Assembly: GCF_011090185.1 (NCBI RefSeq)
Contig: NZ_JAAFGS010000009.1
Coordinates: 1 to 64,000 of the forward strand
Direction: 5' to 3'
DNA length: 64,000 bases
From: Saccharibacillus alkalitolerans
Lineage (GTDB): Bacteria; Bacillota; Bacilli; Paenibacillales; Paenibacillaceae
Part shown: in pieces, positions 55,011 through 63,316 of the stretch
Layout of the letters: the number at the start of each line of letters is the position of its first letter
How positions within the stretch are numbered: position 1 is the stretch's first letter
Made by a program: the position numbers and the translations under genes
Notes under the pieces: generated by a model
Told to the model about the DNA's origin: nothing
Seen by the model: the letters and a program-made list of their open reading frames with translations, nothing else
The model's database searches: none

Positions 55011-55898
55011 TCAGCCTTTGATCGAACCGATCATCATGCCTTTGACGAAATATTTTTGCAGGAACGGATAGACGAACACGATCGGCGCGGTCGTCACGAC
55101 CATCGTCGCCAGCTTGATCGACTGCGAAGTGACGGAACGCGTGACGCCTCCGGGAACGGCCGCCATCATCTGATTGGAGCTCGATTCGGCCACGACCCGG
55201 TACAGGTAGGTCTGAATCGGCTGCAGATCGGTGTTGTTGATGTAAATCATGCCCGTGAAGTAATCGTTCCACTGATACACGCCGTGAAAGAGCGCGATCG
55301 TGGCGAGCACCGGCATCGAGACGGGAAGCACGATCTTAAGGAAAATGGACCAGTCGTTCGCTCCGTCGATTCTCGCCGCTTCTTCCAGTCCTTCGGGAAT
55401 GTCCCGGAAAAACGTCATGAAGATGATCAGGTCGAAAAAGCTGAACAGCACCGGGATGATATAGACCAGGAAATTGTCAAGCAGATGCAAGTCCCGGATC
55501 AGCAGATAGGTCGGGATTAAGCCTCCGCCGAAGAACAGGGTGATCGTGCCGATCAGAATGTACAGTTTGCCTCCGATCAATCCTCTGCGCGAGAAAGCAT
55601 AAGCGACCATGGCGGTGAAAAAGACGTGGGCGACCGTGCCGATCAGCGTTTTGGCGACCGTGACTCCCATCGCCATCATGATGCCTTCGCTGCGGAACAC
55701 GGCGCCGAAATTGTCCAAGCTGAACGCGCGGGGCCACCAGTAGATGCCTCCGCGCATCGCGTCCGTCCCGTCGTTGAACGAATTGACGAGCACGTACCAG
55801 ATCGGATAAAGCGTCGCGAAGCAGATCAGCACCATGCCGACCGTATTGAAAAAGTCGAACAGCGCTTCGCCTTTCGTTTTCCGTTTTAACGTCCACAT
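55011..55898 (-). CDS. carbohydrate ABC transporter permease (YtcP/LplC-like)
   Basis: Inner permease subunit, 295 residues with six predicted membrane segments (first VGMVLICFATLYPIWYVLVN). The EAA loop that contacts the ATPase reads EGLEEAARIDGANDWSIF (about 185-202). It begins 24 bases downstream of the partner permease gene with GGAAGGAGG, and precedes the binding-protein gene by 121 bases. Substrate is presumably an oligosaccharide; no hydrolase gene accompanies it here. Confidence 0.93.
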   Translation of the reverse strand: MWTLKRKTKGEALFDFFNTVGMVLICFATLYPIWYVLVNSFNDGTDAMRGGIYWWPRAFSLDNFGAVFRSEGIMMAMGVTVAKTLIGTVAHVFFTAMVAYAFSRRGLIGGKLYILIGTITLFFGGGLIPTYLLIRDLHLLDNFLVYIIPVLFSFFDLIIFMTFFRDIPEGLEEAARIDGANDWSIFLKIVLPVSMPVLATIALFHGVYQWNDYFTGMIYINNTDLQPIQTYLYRVVAESSSNQMMAAVPGGVTRSVTSQSIKLATMVVTTAPIVFVYPFLQKYFVKGMMIGSIKG

Positions 55899-55922
55899 GC
55901 CGAGGTTCCTCCTTCCTTCCGT

Positions 55923-56888
55923 TTAGAAAAGCGACGTATTGTTCAGTTTTTTGGTGATGCCGTTGGCGAGCAGCAGCAGAATCAGCGCAATAACGGATTT
56001 GAGCAATCCTACCGCTGTCGAATACGAGAACCTTCCCTGCTGAATGCCTGTCTGATAGACGTAAATGTCGACTACGTTGCTCGCGCTTTCGTTCAGCGAG
56101 TTGCGCAGCACGAGAATCTGGTCGAAATTGGAATTCAGTACGCCGCTGACCGCCAAAATGAACAGAATCGCGATCGTGGGACGGATATTCGGCAGCGTCA
56201 CGTAAAACATTTTTTGAAACCGTCCGGCTCCGTCCATCGTCGCCGCTTCGTACTGTTCCGGCGATACGCTGGCCATGGCCGCCAGGTAAATGATCGCGGA
56301 CCAGCCGAGCTCTTTCCAAATGTCCGAACTGATCACGATGCCCCAGAAATATTTCGGCTCCGCCAGATAGGAGATCGGCTCGCTGATCAGGCCGAGTCCC
56401 ATCAGAATGTTGTTGACGATTCCGACGTCCGCCAGCCAGGTCGCCAGAATGCCGCCCAGGATGACCCACGACAGAAAGTGCGGCAGATAGGAAATGGTCT
56501 GCACCGTTTTCTTGAATTTCACCGAGCGCAGCTCGTTCAAGAAAAGGGCGAATACGATCGGCAGCGGGAACCCGATCAGCAGCTTGATCAGACTGATGCC
56601 GAGCGTATTGCGGATCACGTCGCCCAATTCGTCGTCCTGCAGAAAGGCCCGGAAATGTTCCAGCCCTACCCACGGCGAATTGGCGATGCTGTCGACGATA
56701 TTGTATTCTTTGAACGCGATAATGATTCCGTACATCGGAATGTAGTTGAAGACGAACATCCAGGCGATACCGAGCAGCGCCATCGTCTGCAGATGCCGCT
56801 GCTGGAGGAGCCTTCTCCACCATTTCCGGGCTTTGCCGTCCCGGTCGGACGGCAGCTCCGAAGCTTCCGCCGTTATTTTTCTTTCCAT
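55923..56888 (-). CDS. carbohydrate ABC transporter permease (LplB/YteP-like)
   Basis: Permease subunit of 321 residues with six membrane segments after a charged 30-residue N-terminus (first TMALLGIAWMFVFNYIPMYG). The EAA motif is near VSPEQYEAATMDGAGRFQKM (about 215-234). First gene of the importer operon, preceded by GGGGG. Its promoter region carries a symmetrical operator (56923-56936). Forms the membrane channel with the downstream YtcP-like subunit. Confidence 0.93.
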   Translation of the reverse strand: MERKITAEASELPSDRDGKARKWWRRLLQQRHLQTMALLGIAWMFVFNYIPMYGIIIAFKEYNIVDSIANSPWVGLEHFRAFLQDDELGDVIRNTLGISLIKLLIGFPLPIVFALFLNELRSVKFKKTVQTISYLPHFLSWVILGGILATWLADVGIVNNILMGLGLISEPISYLAEPKYFWGIVISSDIWKELGWSAIIYLAAMASVSPEQYEAATMDGAGRFQKMFYVTLPNIRPTIAILFILAVSGVLNSNFDQILVLRNSLNESASNVVDIYVYQTGIQQGRFSYSTAVGLLKSVIALILLLLANGITKKLNNTSLF

Positions 56889-56922
56889 AATCAGGCCCCC
56901 TTCAGTTCCTCTTCCGCCGTAT

Positions 56923-56936
56923 TGTAAGTGCTTACA
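56923..56936. promoter_or_regulatory. operator-like palindrome TGTAAGTGCTTACA
   Basis: TGTAAG-TG-CTTACA is symmetrical apart from the two central bases. It resembles catabolite-responsive (CcpA) or LacI-family operators such as TGTAAGCGCTTACA and overlaps the probable -10 box (TACAAT) of the permease gene, a position suited to repression. Confidence 0.6.
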
Positions 56937-57000
56937 TTACTTAAATTTATTGTATCCTTCTTCCCGGATTCCGGTAAGGTTTCATATTTCGTGTCGCGGT

Positions 57001-57105
57001 CGCAATTTTTCGGGCGGAGTGTTGCCCGTAAAATCGCGACCCGGGCGCAAATTTTCGGGCGGAGTGTTGCCCGTAAAATCGCGACCCGGGCGCAAATTTT
57101 CGGAG
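57001..57105. repeat. 45-base tandem repeat, two full copies plus ends
   Basis: The unit starting CGGGCGGAGTGTTGCCCG repeats at 57011 and 57056; partial matches extend to both sides (57001-57010 and 57101-57103). The two full copies are identical. Each can form a small hairpin CGGGC...GCCCG. Confidence 0.85.
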
Positions 57106-57153
57106 AGGGACAATTTCCTCGACATGGAAAATTTCATGCCGGCCTCTCTTTCT

Positions 57154-57162
57154 TGGTATAAT
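57154..57162 (+). promoter_or_regulatory. extended -10 promoter of the MarR-GNAT gene
   Basis: TGGTATAAT: perfect TATAAT (57157-57162) with the TGn extension, 115 bases before the ATG. No good -35 box. Confidence 0.5.
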
Positions 57163-57276
57163 CAAAAAGAATCGCGGGACGGAATCCGAATCGCCACGAC
57201 GCAGCCAGCCCACTTCATTCTCTTAATTTCTACAACCGACGACCGGCTCGCAGAGACCGGGAAAGGAAGTGAACCG

Positions 57277-58254
57277 ATGCCCGATTCTTTGATCTGGAAA
57301 CAAAGAATCAGAACCCTTCGCGCTTTTAACCACAGCGATATCATGCAGGCCGGCGTGCTTCGCGAACGGCTGCTGCACAGCTCGTACTCGTTGACGGAGT
57401 CGCGGGTCATTCTTGAAATATCTTGGGATCCCTGCCTGACCGCCACCCACCTAAGCCGCCACCTCGGCCTTGATCCCGGTTACCTCAGCCGGCTGCTGAG
57501 CCGCCTGGAATCGGGAGGGGTCATCGAACGTCCCCGCAGCGAGAAGGACGGCCGCAGACGGGCCCTGAAGCTGACCCCGCAGGGAGAAAAGATCGCCGAA
57601 TTGCTTAACCGCCGAGTCGACGACGACATCGCCGAATATTTGGCGGTCTTGTCCGACGAGGACCAGGCCCGTCTGATGGAAGCCATTCGCACGATCGAGG
57701 AAATCAACGCTTCTCGTTCCGACCGCCGGCCGGACAGCCGATACTTTTTGCGCGAGGCCGAACCGTCCGACGGAGAACGCATGGCCCGAGCTTACGAGAA
57801 CTTGTTCGAGCAAACCTTCGGCCCTCAAGACGGATTCCGGAACATTTTGAACGATACTCTTGCCGGGCTGTTTGAACCCGCGGAAGAGCGCGAATTTCGG
57901 GCGCGCTGCTGGATTGCCGAAATGAACGGCGAAAGCGCCGGATCGATCGTGTTGGAACGGCTCGACGACTGCCGCATGCATGTCAAATTGTTCATGGTCG
58001 AACCGAAACGGCGGGGACTCGGAATCGGCGGAAAACTGCTCGACGAAGCCATCCGGTTCTTCGTCGGCTCCGGCTGCGACCGGCTGTTCGTATGGACGGT
58101 GCGGAACCGGGATAAATTGCAGAGCCTGCTGTCCAAGCGGGGATTCAAATTGACCGAGCTGCCTTCGGTCTCTTACTACGACATGAGCTTTGACGTGGAA
58201 TGTTGGGAACTTTCGTTAGGTCGCCGTTCGAATCCCTCGGCCCCCAGAGAATAA
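57277..58254 (+). CDS. MarR-GNAT fusion (regulator with acetyltransferase domain)
   Basis: A 325-residue two-domain protein. Residues 1-150 are a MarR winged helix (TESRVILEISWDPCLTATHL, LGLDPGYLSRLLSRLESGGV, EKDGRRRALKLTPQGEK). Residues about 165-310 are a GNAT acetyltransferase (SAGSIVLERLDD, LFMVEPKRRGLGIGGKLLDE with the acetyl-CoA loop RRGLGIGGK). Such fusions occur widely; their acetylated substrate is generally unknown. The ATG at 57277 has AAAGGAAG; a longer in-frame reading starts far upstream in the neighbouring permease and lacks conservation. Confidence 0.9.
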   Translation: MPDSLIWKQRIRTLRAFNHSDIMQAGVLRERLLHSSYSLTESRVILEISWDPCLTATHLSRHLGLDPGYLSRLLSRLESGGVIERPRSEKDGRRRALKLTPQGEKIAELLNRRVDDDIAEYLAVLSDEDQARLMEAIRTIEEINASRSDRRPDSRYFLREAEPSDGERMARAYENLFEQTFGPQDGFRNILNDTLAGLFEPAEEREFRARCWIAEMNGESAGSIVLERLDDCRMHVKLFMVEPKRRGLGIGGKLLDEAIRFFVGSGCDRLFVWTVRNRDKLQSLLSKRGFKLTELPSVSYYDMSFDVECWELSLGRRSNPSAPRE

Positions 58255-58589
58255 TTATTCGTTTTTCATTATAAACATTCATTAGACTCAGAATTCTCTC
58301 TCCGGGACGCTTTGAGGTTTCAATCTTGTTTTTTTTGAACAATATGTCATTTTATATGACATATTGTTTTGGAATATGGATTTTTTATCGTACTCGAACT
58401 TTTGTTCCTTTTGTCTTAAAAAGTGCGATTAAAAGCGATATTTGTCGATAATAGGTGAATATAGCGCTTTATTGAGCTTTATTCGGATTTGTTAGTTTAG
58501 TTTACATCAATCTATATTAATAGACATCGGGAAGCAAGCTGCATGTCCGGTCTTTCCTTCCCCTTACATTCGGCTTGAGGAGGAATTCC
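58255..58589. other. A/T-rich intergenic region before the asparaginase gene
   Basis: No gene seen. It contains a long inverted repeat (58338-58368) and a possible sigma-A promoter for the asparaginase: TTGTTA (58489-58494), 18 bases, TATATT (58513-58518). Composition is clearly more A/T-rich than the surrounding genes. Confidence 0.5.
58338..58368. repeat. 13-base perfect inverted repeat
   Basis: AACAATATGTCAT (58338-58350), loop TTTAT, ATGACATATTGTT (58356-58368). It may be an operator or a weak A/T-rich terminator for the MarR-GNAT gene, 84 bases after that stop. Confidence 0.6.
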
Positions 58590-59777
58590 ATGTCCACGAT
58601 GTCTAAAAAAGTAATGAAAACTGTTCTTGCGCTCGGCCTTACCGCGGCGGCAGCCGCTCCGGTCGTTCGGCTTCCCGGCGTTTCCGCGGCGGAAGTCACA
58701 GGAACGGTCGTTGCCAGCACGCCGGCTCCGGCGGGAACCGTTCCGGCAGCCGCAAGCACCCTGCCGAAAGTCGAAGTCATCGCCACCGGGGGCACGATCG
58801 CCGGTCAATCCGCCGACGCGACCAGCTTTGCCAATTACCGCGCGGGGACGCTGCTGATCGCGGACATGGTCGCCGAGCTTCCCGACAAGGACAAGATCGC
58901 GCAGGTCAGTACATACCAGTTCGGCAATTCCGGCTCCAGCGCCTACAGCATCGCCGATCTGTACGATCTGTCTCTCCGCGTGGACGAAGCGCTCAAGACG
59001 CAGGACGGGGTCGTCGTGACCAGCGGCACCGACACGATGGAAGAGATCGCGTATTTCCTCGATCTGACCGTCCGCAGTTCCAAGCCCGTTGTCGTAACCG
59101 GATCGATGCGTCCGTGGACCGTAATCGGAAGCGATGCGCAGGCCAATCTCTATAACGCCATCAAGCTGGCGGCAAGCGGCAAAACGAAATACTTCGGCAC
59201 CGTTCTCATGCTGAACGATGAATTCCATGCCGCGCGCGAAGTCACCAAGTCCAACTCGTACCGTACCGATACATTCGTGACGCCGGAGCTCGGGGCGCTC
59301 GGTTACATCGACGAAGCGGGCGTGCGCGTATACCGCGCTCCGCAGCGCGCCTTGTTGAGCGCGGCAAATTGGACCACGCCTTTCGACCTCGCGAAAATCG
59401 GCAAAAAAGATCTCGCCAAAGTCGAAATCGCTTATTCGTATCAGGATGCCGGAGCCGGAGCCATTGCGGCGTTCGTCGCGGGCGGGGCGGACGGGATCGT
59501 AACGGCGGGAACCGGGGCCGGCGGTATTTCGCGGGCCATGAGCGCGGAGCGGACAGCGGCCATCGAAGACCACGGCACGATTTTCGTCGCGACGACCCGA
59601 ACCGGTTCGGGCAGCAATTACTCCAGCGGCAAAAACATCATCGCCGGCGACAATCTGAACGCGGCGCACGCACGGCTGATGCTGCTGCTCTCCCTATCGT
59701 TCTCGCAGGACTTCGATACGGTTAAAGGCTGGTTCGAGACTTACGGAGCCGCTCAGGTAAGCGTGCCGGAGAAATAA
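58590..59777 (+). CDS. secreted type II L-asparaginase
   Basis: Hydrolyses asparagine to aspartate and ammonia outside the cytoplasm. The 395-residue protein has a signal peptide (about 1-34, TVLALGLTAAAAAPVVRLPG), an alanine/proline-rich linker, then the asparaginase fold: catalytic threonine in ATGGTIAGQSAD, TSGTDTMEEIA with the second threonine and aspartate, and the lysine in AAREVTKSNSYRTDTF. Active-site residues are complete. ATG at 58590 has GAGGAGGA directly upstream. Monocistronic, ended by a strong terminator. Confidence 0.94.
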   Translation: MSTMSKKVMKTVLALGLTAAAAAPVVRLPGVSAAEVTGTVVASTPAPAGTVPAAASTLPKVEVIATGGTIAGQSADATSFANYRAGTLLIADMVAELPDKDKIAQVSTYQFGNSGSSAYSIADLYDLSLRVDEALKTQDGVVVTSGTDTMEEIAYFLDLTVRSSKPVVVTGSMRPWTVIGSDAQANLYNAIKLAASGKTKYFGTVLMLNDEFHAAREVTKSNSYRTDTFVTPELGALGYIDEAGVRVYRAPQRALLSAANWTTPFDLAKIGKKDLAKVEIAYSYQDAGAGAIAAFVAGGADGIVTAGTGAGGISRAMSAERTAAIEDHGTIFVATTRTGSGSNYSSGKNIIAGDNLNAAHARLMLLLSLSFSQDFDTVKGWFETYGAAQVSVPEK

Positions 59778-59861
59778 AACGATCGACGGGACTTTTCGGC
59801 GTCGGAGTTCCGGCTTTTCCGGATCGTTGGACGAATCGGCTGCCTTCCTTGTAAAAAGGAT

Positions 59862-59902
59862 AAAAGGGGACGGGATCATAATCGATCCCGTCCCCTTTTT
59901 TT
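59862..59902. terminator. bidirectional terminator after asparaginase
   Basis: Perfect 16-base stem AAAAGGGGACGGGATC (59862-59877) / GATCCCGTCCCCTTTT (59884-59899) with a six-base loop and trailing T-run (to 59902). It can also stop the convergent GNAT gene transcript. Confidence 0.9.
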
Positions 59903-59968
59903 CGCGCAGCCTTTTATAACGGAGCCTTTCCGCCTTCCGGGTCATCAATCGCAACCATACGGCTGGTT

Positions 59969-60463
59969 TCATCCTGAACGAACAGCGTTTCCGTCTGAAG
60001 TTCCATCAGGTTCAGATCGCCCGGCAGGCGCCGCCTTCCGTCCGTCCATCTTCATGCCCAAAGCAAACTCTTCAAAGCCCAACCCACCGTAATAAGTCCG
60101 ATGTTCTTCCGAACAAAATAACTGGATATGGAGGCCCGCCCGGGCCGCTTCATTCGTCAGCCTGCGCACGATTTCGCTGCCGATTCCCCGGCTTCTCCAA
60201 TGCTCCCGGACGCCAACGCCGCACAAATAGGCATTGATGACGCCGTCCGACACGAGACGTCCCGTTCCCGCCAGCTCCCCGGCCGCATAGACGCTGACGA
60301 CCCGCCAGCTGCCTTCCATCGCCCGGCGCAGCTTCTCCGGTTCGAGCCGCAGAAAATCGTTCCAGTCCAACGCTTCATACAAATCATGCAGCTCTTCCGC
60401 GGAAGGAAGCTCCCATGTCCATCGCAGCTCCGGCTCCCCTGCGCCCTTTTCAAGTTCTTTCAT
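59969..60463 (-). CDS. GNAT family N-acetyltransferase
   Basis: A 164-residue acetyltransferase. The acetyl-CoA signature is VGVREHWRSRGIGSEIVRRL (about 83-102), and the C-terminal part CSEEHRTYYGGLGFEEFALG matches the YkkB/YitI type of GNAT enzymes. The last 25 residues are a low-complexity tail. AGGAAGG precedes the ATG. Substrate unknown; it stands alone between two terminator-bounded units. Confidence 0.85.
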   Translation of the reverse strand: MKELEKGAGEPELRWTWELPSAEELHDLYEALDWNDFLRLEPEKLRRAMEGSWRVVSVYAAGELAGTGRLVSDGVINAYLCGVGVREHWRSRGIGSEIVRRLTNEAARAGLHIQLFCSEEHRTYYGGLGFEEFALGMKMDGRKAAPAGRSEPDGTSDGNAVRSG

Positions 60464-60574
60464 TTAAACCGCCTTCCTTTCCTCGGCCCCGTCCCCGAAA
60501 CGTCTCCCAGCCCTCTTCATCATAGCGGCTCTTCCCGGGTTCCGCGCATTCTCACAAAAAAACCATGGGCAAGC

Positions 60575-60604
60575 TTGGCCTTACCTAAAGTCGGGTAATA
60601 ATAA
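60575..60604 (+). promoter_or_regulatory. candidate promoter of the mrp operon
   Basis: TTGGCC (60575-60580), 18-base spacer, TAATAA (60599-60604). About 50 bases before the mrpA start. Confidence 0.4.
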
Positions 60605-60652
60605 AAAGTAAAACGCTTGGTTGAAAACTACTCTGCGGAAAGGAGAAGCCGT

Positions 60653-63316
60653 TTGTCCCTACTCCATCTCTTGACGCTGTCGCCTTTTGTACTCGCCGCC
60701 GCGCTTCCGCTGCTCGGGAAAGCGGCTCCCCGGCTGCACAAAGGTTGGTTCGCTGCCGTTCTGTCGGCCGTTCTGTTCGCGGCGCTGCTCGGCTATTCGG
60801 CCGACATCCGCGCCGGTTCCCCGATCATCGAATCGTTCGCCTGGATTCCGTCCCTCGGCATCTCGTTTACGGTGTACCTCGACGGCCTGTCTCTGCTTTT
60901 CGCCCTGCTGATCACGGGAATGGGCGCGCTCGTCGCCCTCTATTCCGTCGCTTATATGAACTCGTCCGAAGAATCGTTGAATCGGTTTTACGTGCTGCTG
61001 CTTATTTTCATGGGAGCCATGCTCGGACTCGTCCTATCGGACAATCTGCTGACCTTGTACGGATTCTGGGAATTGACCAGCATCGCTTCGTTCCTGCTGA
61101 TCGGCTACAATCATCGAAACCAGCGTTCCCGCTACGGCGCGCTCAAATCGCTGCTCATCACCATGACCGGGGGACTCGGGCTGCTTAGCGGGTTCATCCT
61201 GCTCTATGTGATGAGCGGAACGTACCGGATCCGGGAGCTGTTCGAAGCCGGCGCGCCGCTGATTTCGCATCCGCTGTTTCTGCCGGCCATGATCTTGATC
61301 CTGCTGGGCGCGTTCACCAAGTCGGCGCAGTATCCGTTTCACATCTGGCTGCCCGACGCCATGGAAGCGCCGACGCCGGTCAGCGCTTATCTGCATTCCG
61401 CGACCATGGTCAAGGCGGGCTTGTATCTGGTGGCCCGGCTCACTCCCGTGTTTGCGGGCGCGCCCGAATGGTTCTGGATCGTTTCGTTGGGCGGATTGGT
61501 CACGCTGCTGTACGGATCCCTCGGAGCGGTCAAGCAGACCGATCTCAAAGGCATACTGGCTTATTCGACCATCAGCCAGCTGGGACTCATGATGAGCCTG
61601 CTGGGAATCGCGTCCCTGGCCGGTATTTTCGACGGCGAAGAACGGCTGCTCTATGCCGCCGCGGGCACGGCCGCCCTGTTCCATCTGCTGAATCATGCCG
61701 CGTTCAAAGGAACGCTGTTCATGGCGGCCGGCATCGTCGATCACGAGACGGGCACGCGGGACATCCGCAAGCTGGGCGGACTCGCGCGAATTATGCCGCT
61801 TACGTTTACCGTATCCCTGTTCGGCGCGCTGTCGATGGCGGGGCTGCCCCCGTTCGGCGGATTCATCAGCAAAGAAATGTTTCTCGAATCGATGATCGAA
61901 ACGATGCATGCCGGCGTATTCCGGCTGCAGACCTGGGCTGTGCTCTTCCCGGTTATCGCCTGGATCGCGAGCGTGTTCACGTTCGTCTACTCGGCGCTGT
62001 TCGTAGTCCGTACCTTCTTCGGCCCGCTCAAGGAGGAGCTTCGAAGCCGCAACATCCATGAAGCTCCCCCGCTAATGACGATCCCGCCCCTTCTGCTGTC
62101 CGCGTTGGCGCTTGCGCTGGGGCTGTTTCCCGGTTTGGCCGCCTACTCGCTGATCCGGCCGGCGGCGGAAGCCATGATGCCGATCATTCCCGCTTCCGGC
62201 GAACGGCTGCCGGCGGAACTTAAGCTGTGGCACGGCTTTACTCCGGCGCTGTGGATGACGGTCGGCATCGTCGCGGCCGGCTCCGTATTGACGCTGACCG
62301 CGCGGCGATGGGTCAAAGGATACGATCTTTTGCCGCGCGGACTGTCGATCAACCGCTTTTACGATGCCAGCCTGCGCTTTTTCGAACGAATTACCGTCCG
62401 GGTCACTTCGCTGTACATGAACGGATCTTCCCGCAGCTACGTCAAATACATTCTCGGCTTCATGCTGCTGGTGCTCGGCTTCATTCTGTTCCGCTCCACG
62501 GACGTGACCTTCCAGGTGCGCGCTTATGCGGTAATTCGGCCTTACGAATGGATGATCCTGCTGGGTCTTGCCGCCGCGGCGCTGGCCGTTCCGTTCGCCA
62601 AATCCCGTACCGTCGCCATTATTTTGACCGGTACGATCGGCTACTTGATGACGCTGATGTTCGTGTTTCTGCGCGCACCGGATTTGGCTCTGACCCAGAT
62701 GGTCGTCGAATCGATCTCGGTTACGCTCTTCCTGCTCTGCTTCTACCATCTTCCGAAGCTGCGCACGGAGCGCCGGGCGGTCCGTTTCCGGCTGCCGAAC
62801 TTTCTCGTATCGGTTGCCGTCGGCGCTTTGATGACGTTGATCGCGTTGGCCGTGCTGGATACGAATCCGTTCGATCCGGTATCGGACTATTACGTTCGCG
62901 AAAGCTACGAATCGGCGGGCGGAAAAAATATCGTGAACGTCATTCTCGTCGATTTCCGCGGCTTCGATACGATGCTGGAAATCATGGTCCTCGGCGTCGC
63001 GTCGCTCGGCATTTACAACATGATCAAGCTGCGCCGCAAAGCGACGGACGTCGGTTCGCGCCATGTCGAGCACGAGGGCGAAGAAGCCCGCAAAGAGGCT
63101 TCCGTCCTGCGCGAAGCCCAGTACGGTTATGACGGGCCCGTGGAAGATCTCGACGCGTCGAAACCCGGAGCCGGGCTGCCCGGAGACGATCAAGCCGACT
63201 CGCTGCCGGACTTGGACGGTTCTTCCCCTGCCGAACATTCCGATAGGCGGGAACAACCGGAAGAAGACCAAGGACCGGCGGATTCCCGCGCGAAAGGAGG
63301 CGAACGCGATGCCTAA
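60653..63316 (+). CDS. mrpA: Na+/H+ antiporter subunit A (Mrp/Mnh complex)
   Basis: Largest subunit of the multi-protein Mrp cation/proton antiporter, 887 residues and about 20 membrane segments. The N-terminal part is NuoL-like (DNLLTLYGFWELTSIASFLL, SAQYPFHIWLPDAMEAPTPV, SAYLHSATMVKAGLYLVARL with the antiporter lysine, LAYSTISQLGLMM). The end carries the MrpB-like module (VFLRAPDLALTQMVVESISV). The TTG at 60653 is chosen: AAAGGAG is seven bases upstream, and a longer TTG start at 60617 lacks a ribosome site. An 85-residue charged, proline/aspartate-rich tail extends beyond the usual C-terminus. Confidence 0.95.
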   Translation: MSLLHLLTLSPFVLAAALPLLGKAAPRLHKGWFAAVLSAVLFAALLGYSADIRAGSPIIESFAWIPSLGISFTVYLDGLSLLFALLITGMGALVALYSVAYMNSSEESLNRFYVLLLIFMGAMLGLVLSDNLLTLYGFWELTSIASFLLIGYNHRNQRSRYGALKSLLITMTGGLGLLSGFILLYVMSGTYRIRELFEAGAPLISHPLFLPAMILILLGAFTKSAQYPFHIWLPDAMEAPTPVSAYLHSATMVKAGLYLVARLTPVFAGAPEWFWIVSLGGLVTLLYGSLGAVKQTDLKGILAYSTISQLGLMMSLLGIASLAGIFDGEERLLYAAAGTAALFHLLNHAAFKGTLFMAAGIVDHETGTRDIRKLGGLARIMPLTFTVSLFGALSMAGLPPFGGFISKEMFLESMIETMHAGVFRLQTWAVLFPVIAWIASVFTFVYSALFVVRTFFGPLKEELRSRNIHEAPPLMTIPPLLLSALALALGLFPGLAAYSLIRPAAEAMMPIIPASGERLPAELKLWHGFTPALWMTVGIVAAGSVLTLTARRWVKGYDLLPRGLSINRFYDASLRFFERITVRVTSLYMNGSSRSYVKYILGFMLLVLGFILFRSTDVTFQVRAYAVIRPYEWMILLGLAAAALAVPFAKSRTVAIILTGTIGYLMTLMFVFLRAPDLALTQMVVESISVTLFLLCFYHLPKLRTERRAVRFRLPNFLVSVAVGALMTLIALAVLDTNPFDPVSDYYVRESYESAGGKNIVNVILVDFRGFDTMLEIMVLGVASLGIYNMIKLRRKATDVGSRHVEHEGEEARKEASVLREAQYGYDGPVEDLDASKPGAGLPGDDQADSLPDLDGSSPAEHSDRREQPEEDQGPADSRAKGGERDA

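Larger units (their letters stand above)
56889..57276. other. divergent regulatory region with 45-base repeats
   Basis: Separates the importer operon (minus) from the MarR-GNAT gene (plus). It holds the palindrome at 56923-56936, a TACAAT -10-like box for the importer (56935-56930 on minus), about two full copies of a 45-base tandem repeat, and an extended -10 promoter (57154-57162) for the plus-strand gene. Confidence 0.6.

Noticed and set aside
57001-57105. CRISPR array from the 45-base repeats
   Set aside because: Repeats are directly adjacent without spacers, and no cas genes are near.
56746-57276. In-frame upstream extension of the MarR-GNAT gene
   Set aside because: The extension reads through the permease gene and the tandem repeats; a good ribosome site and ATG at 57277 start the conserved part.
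59694-59968. Short minus-strand open frame downstream of the asparaginase
   Set aside because: It crosses the strong terminator at 59862-59902 and overlaps the asparaginase 3' end; no ribosome site or conserved pattern.
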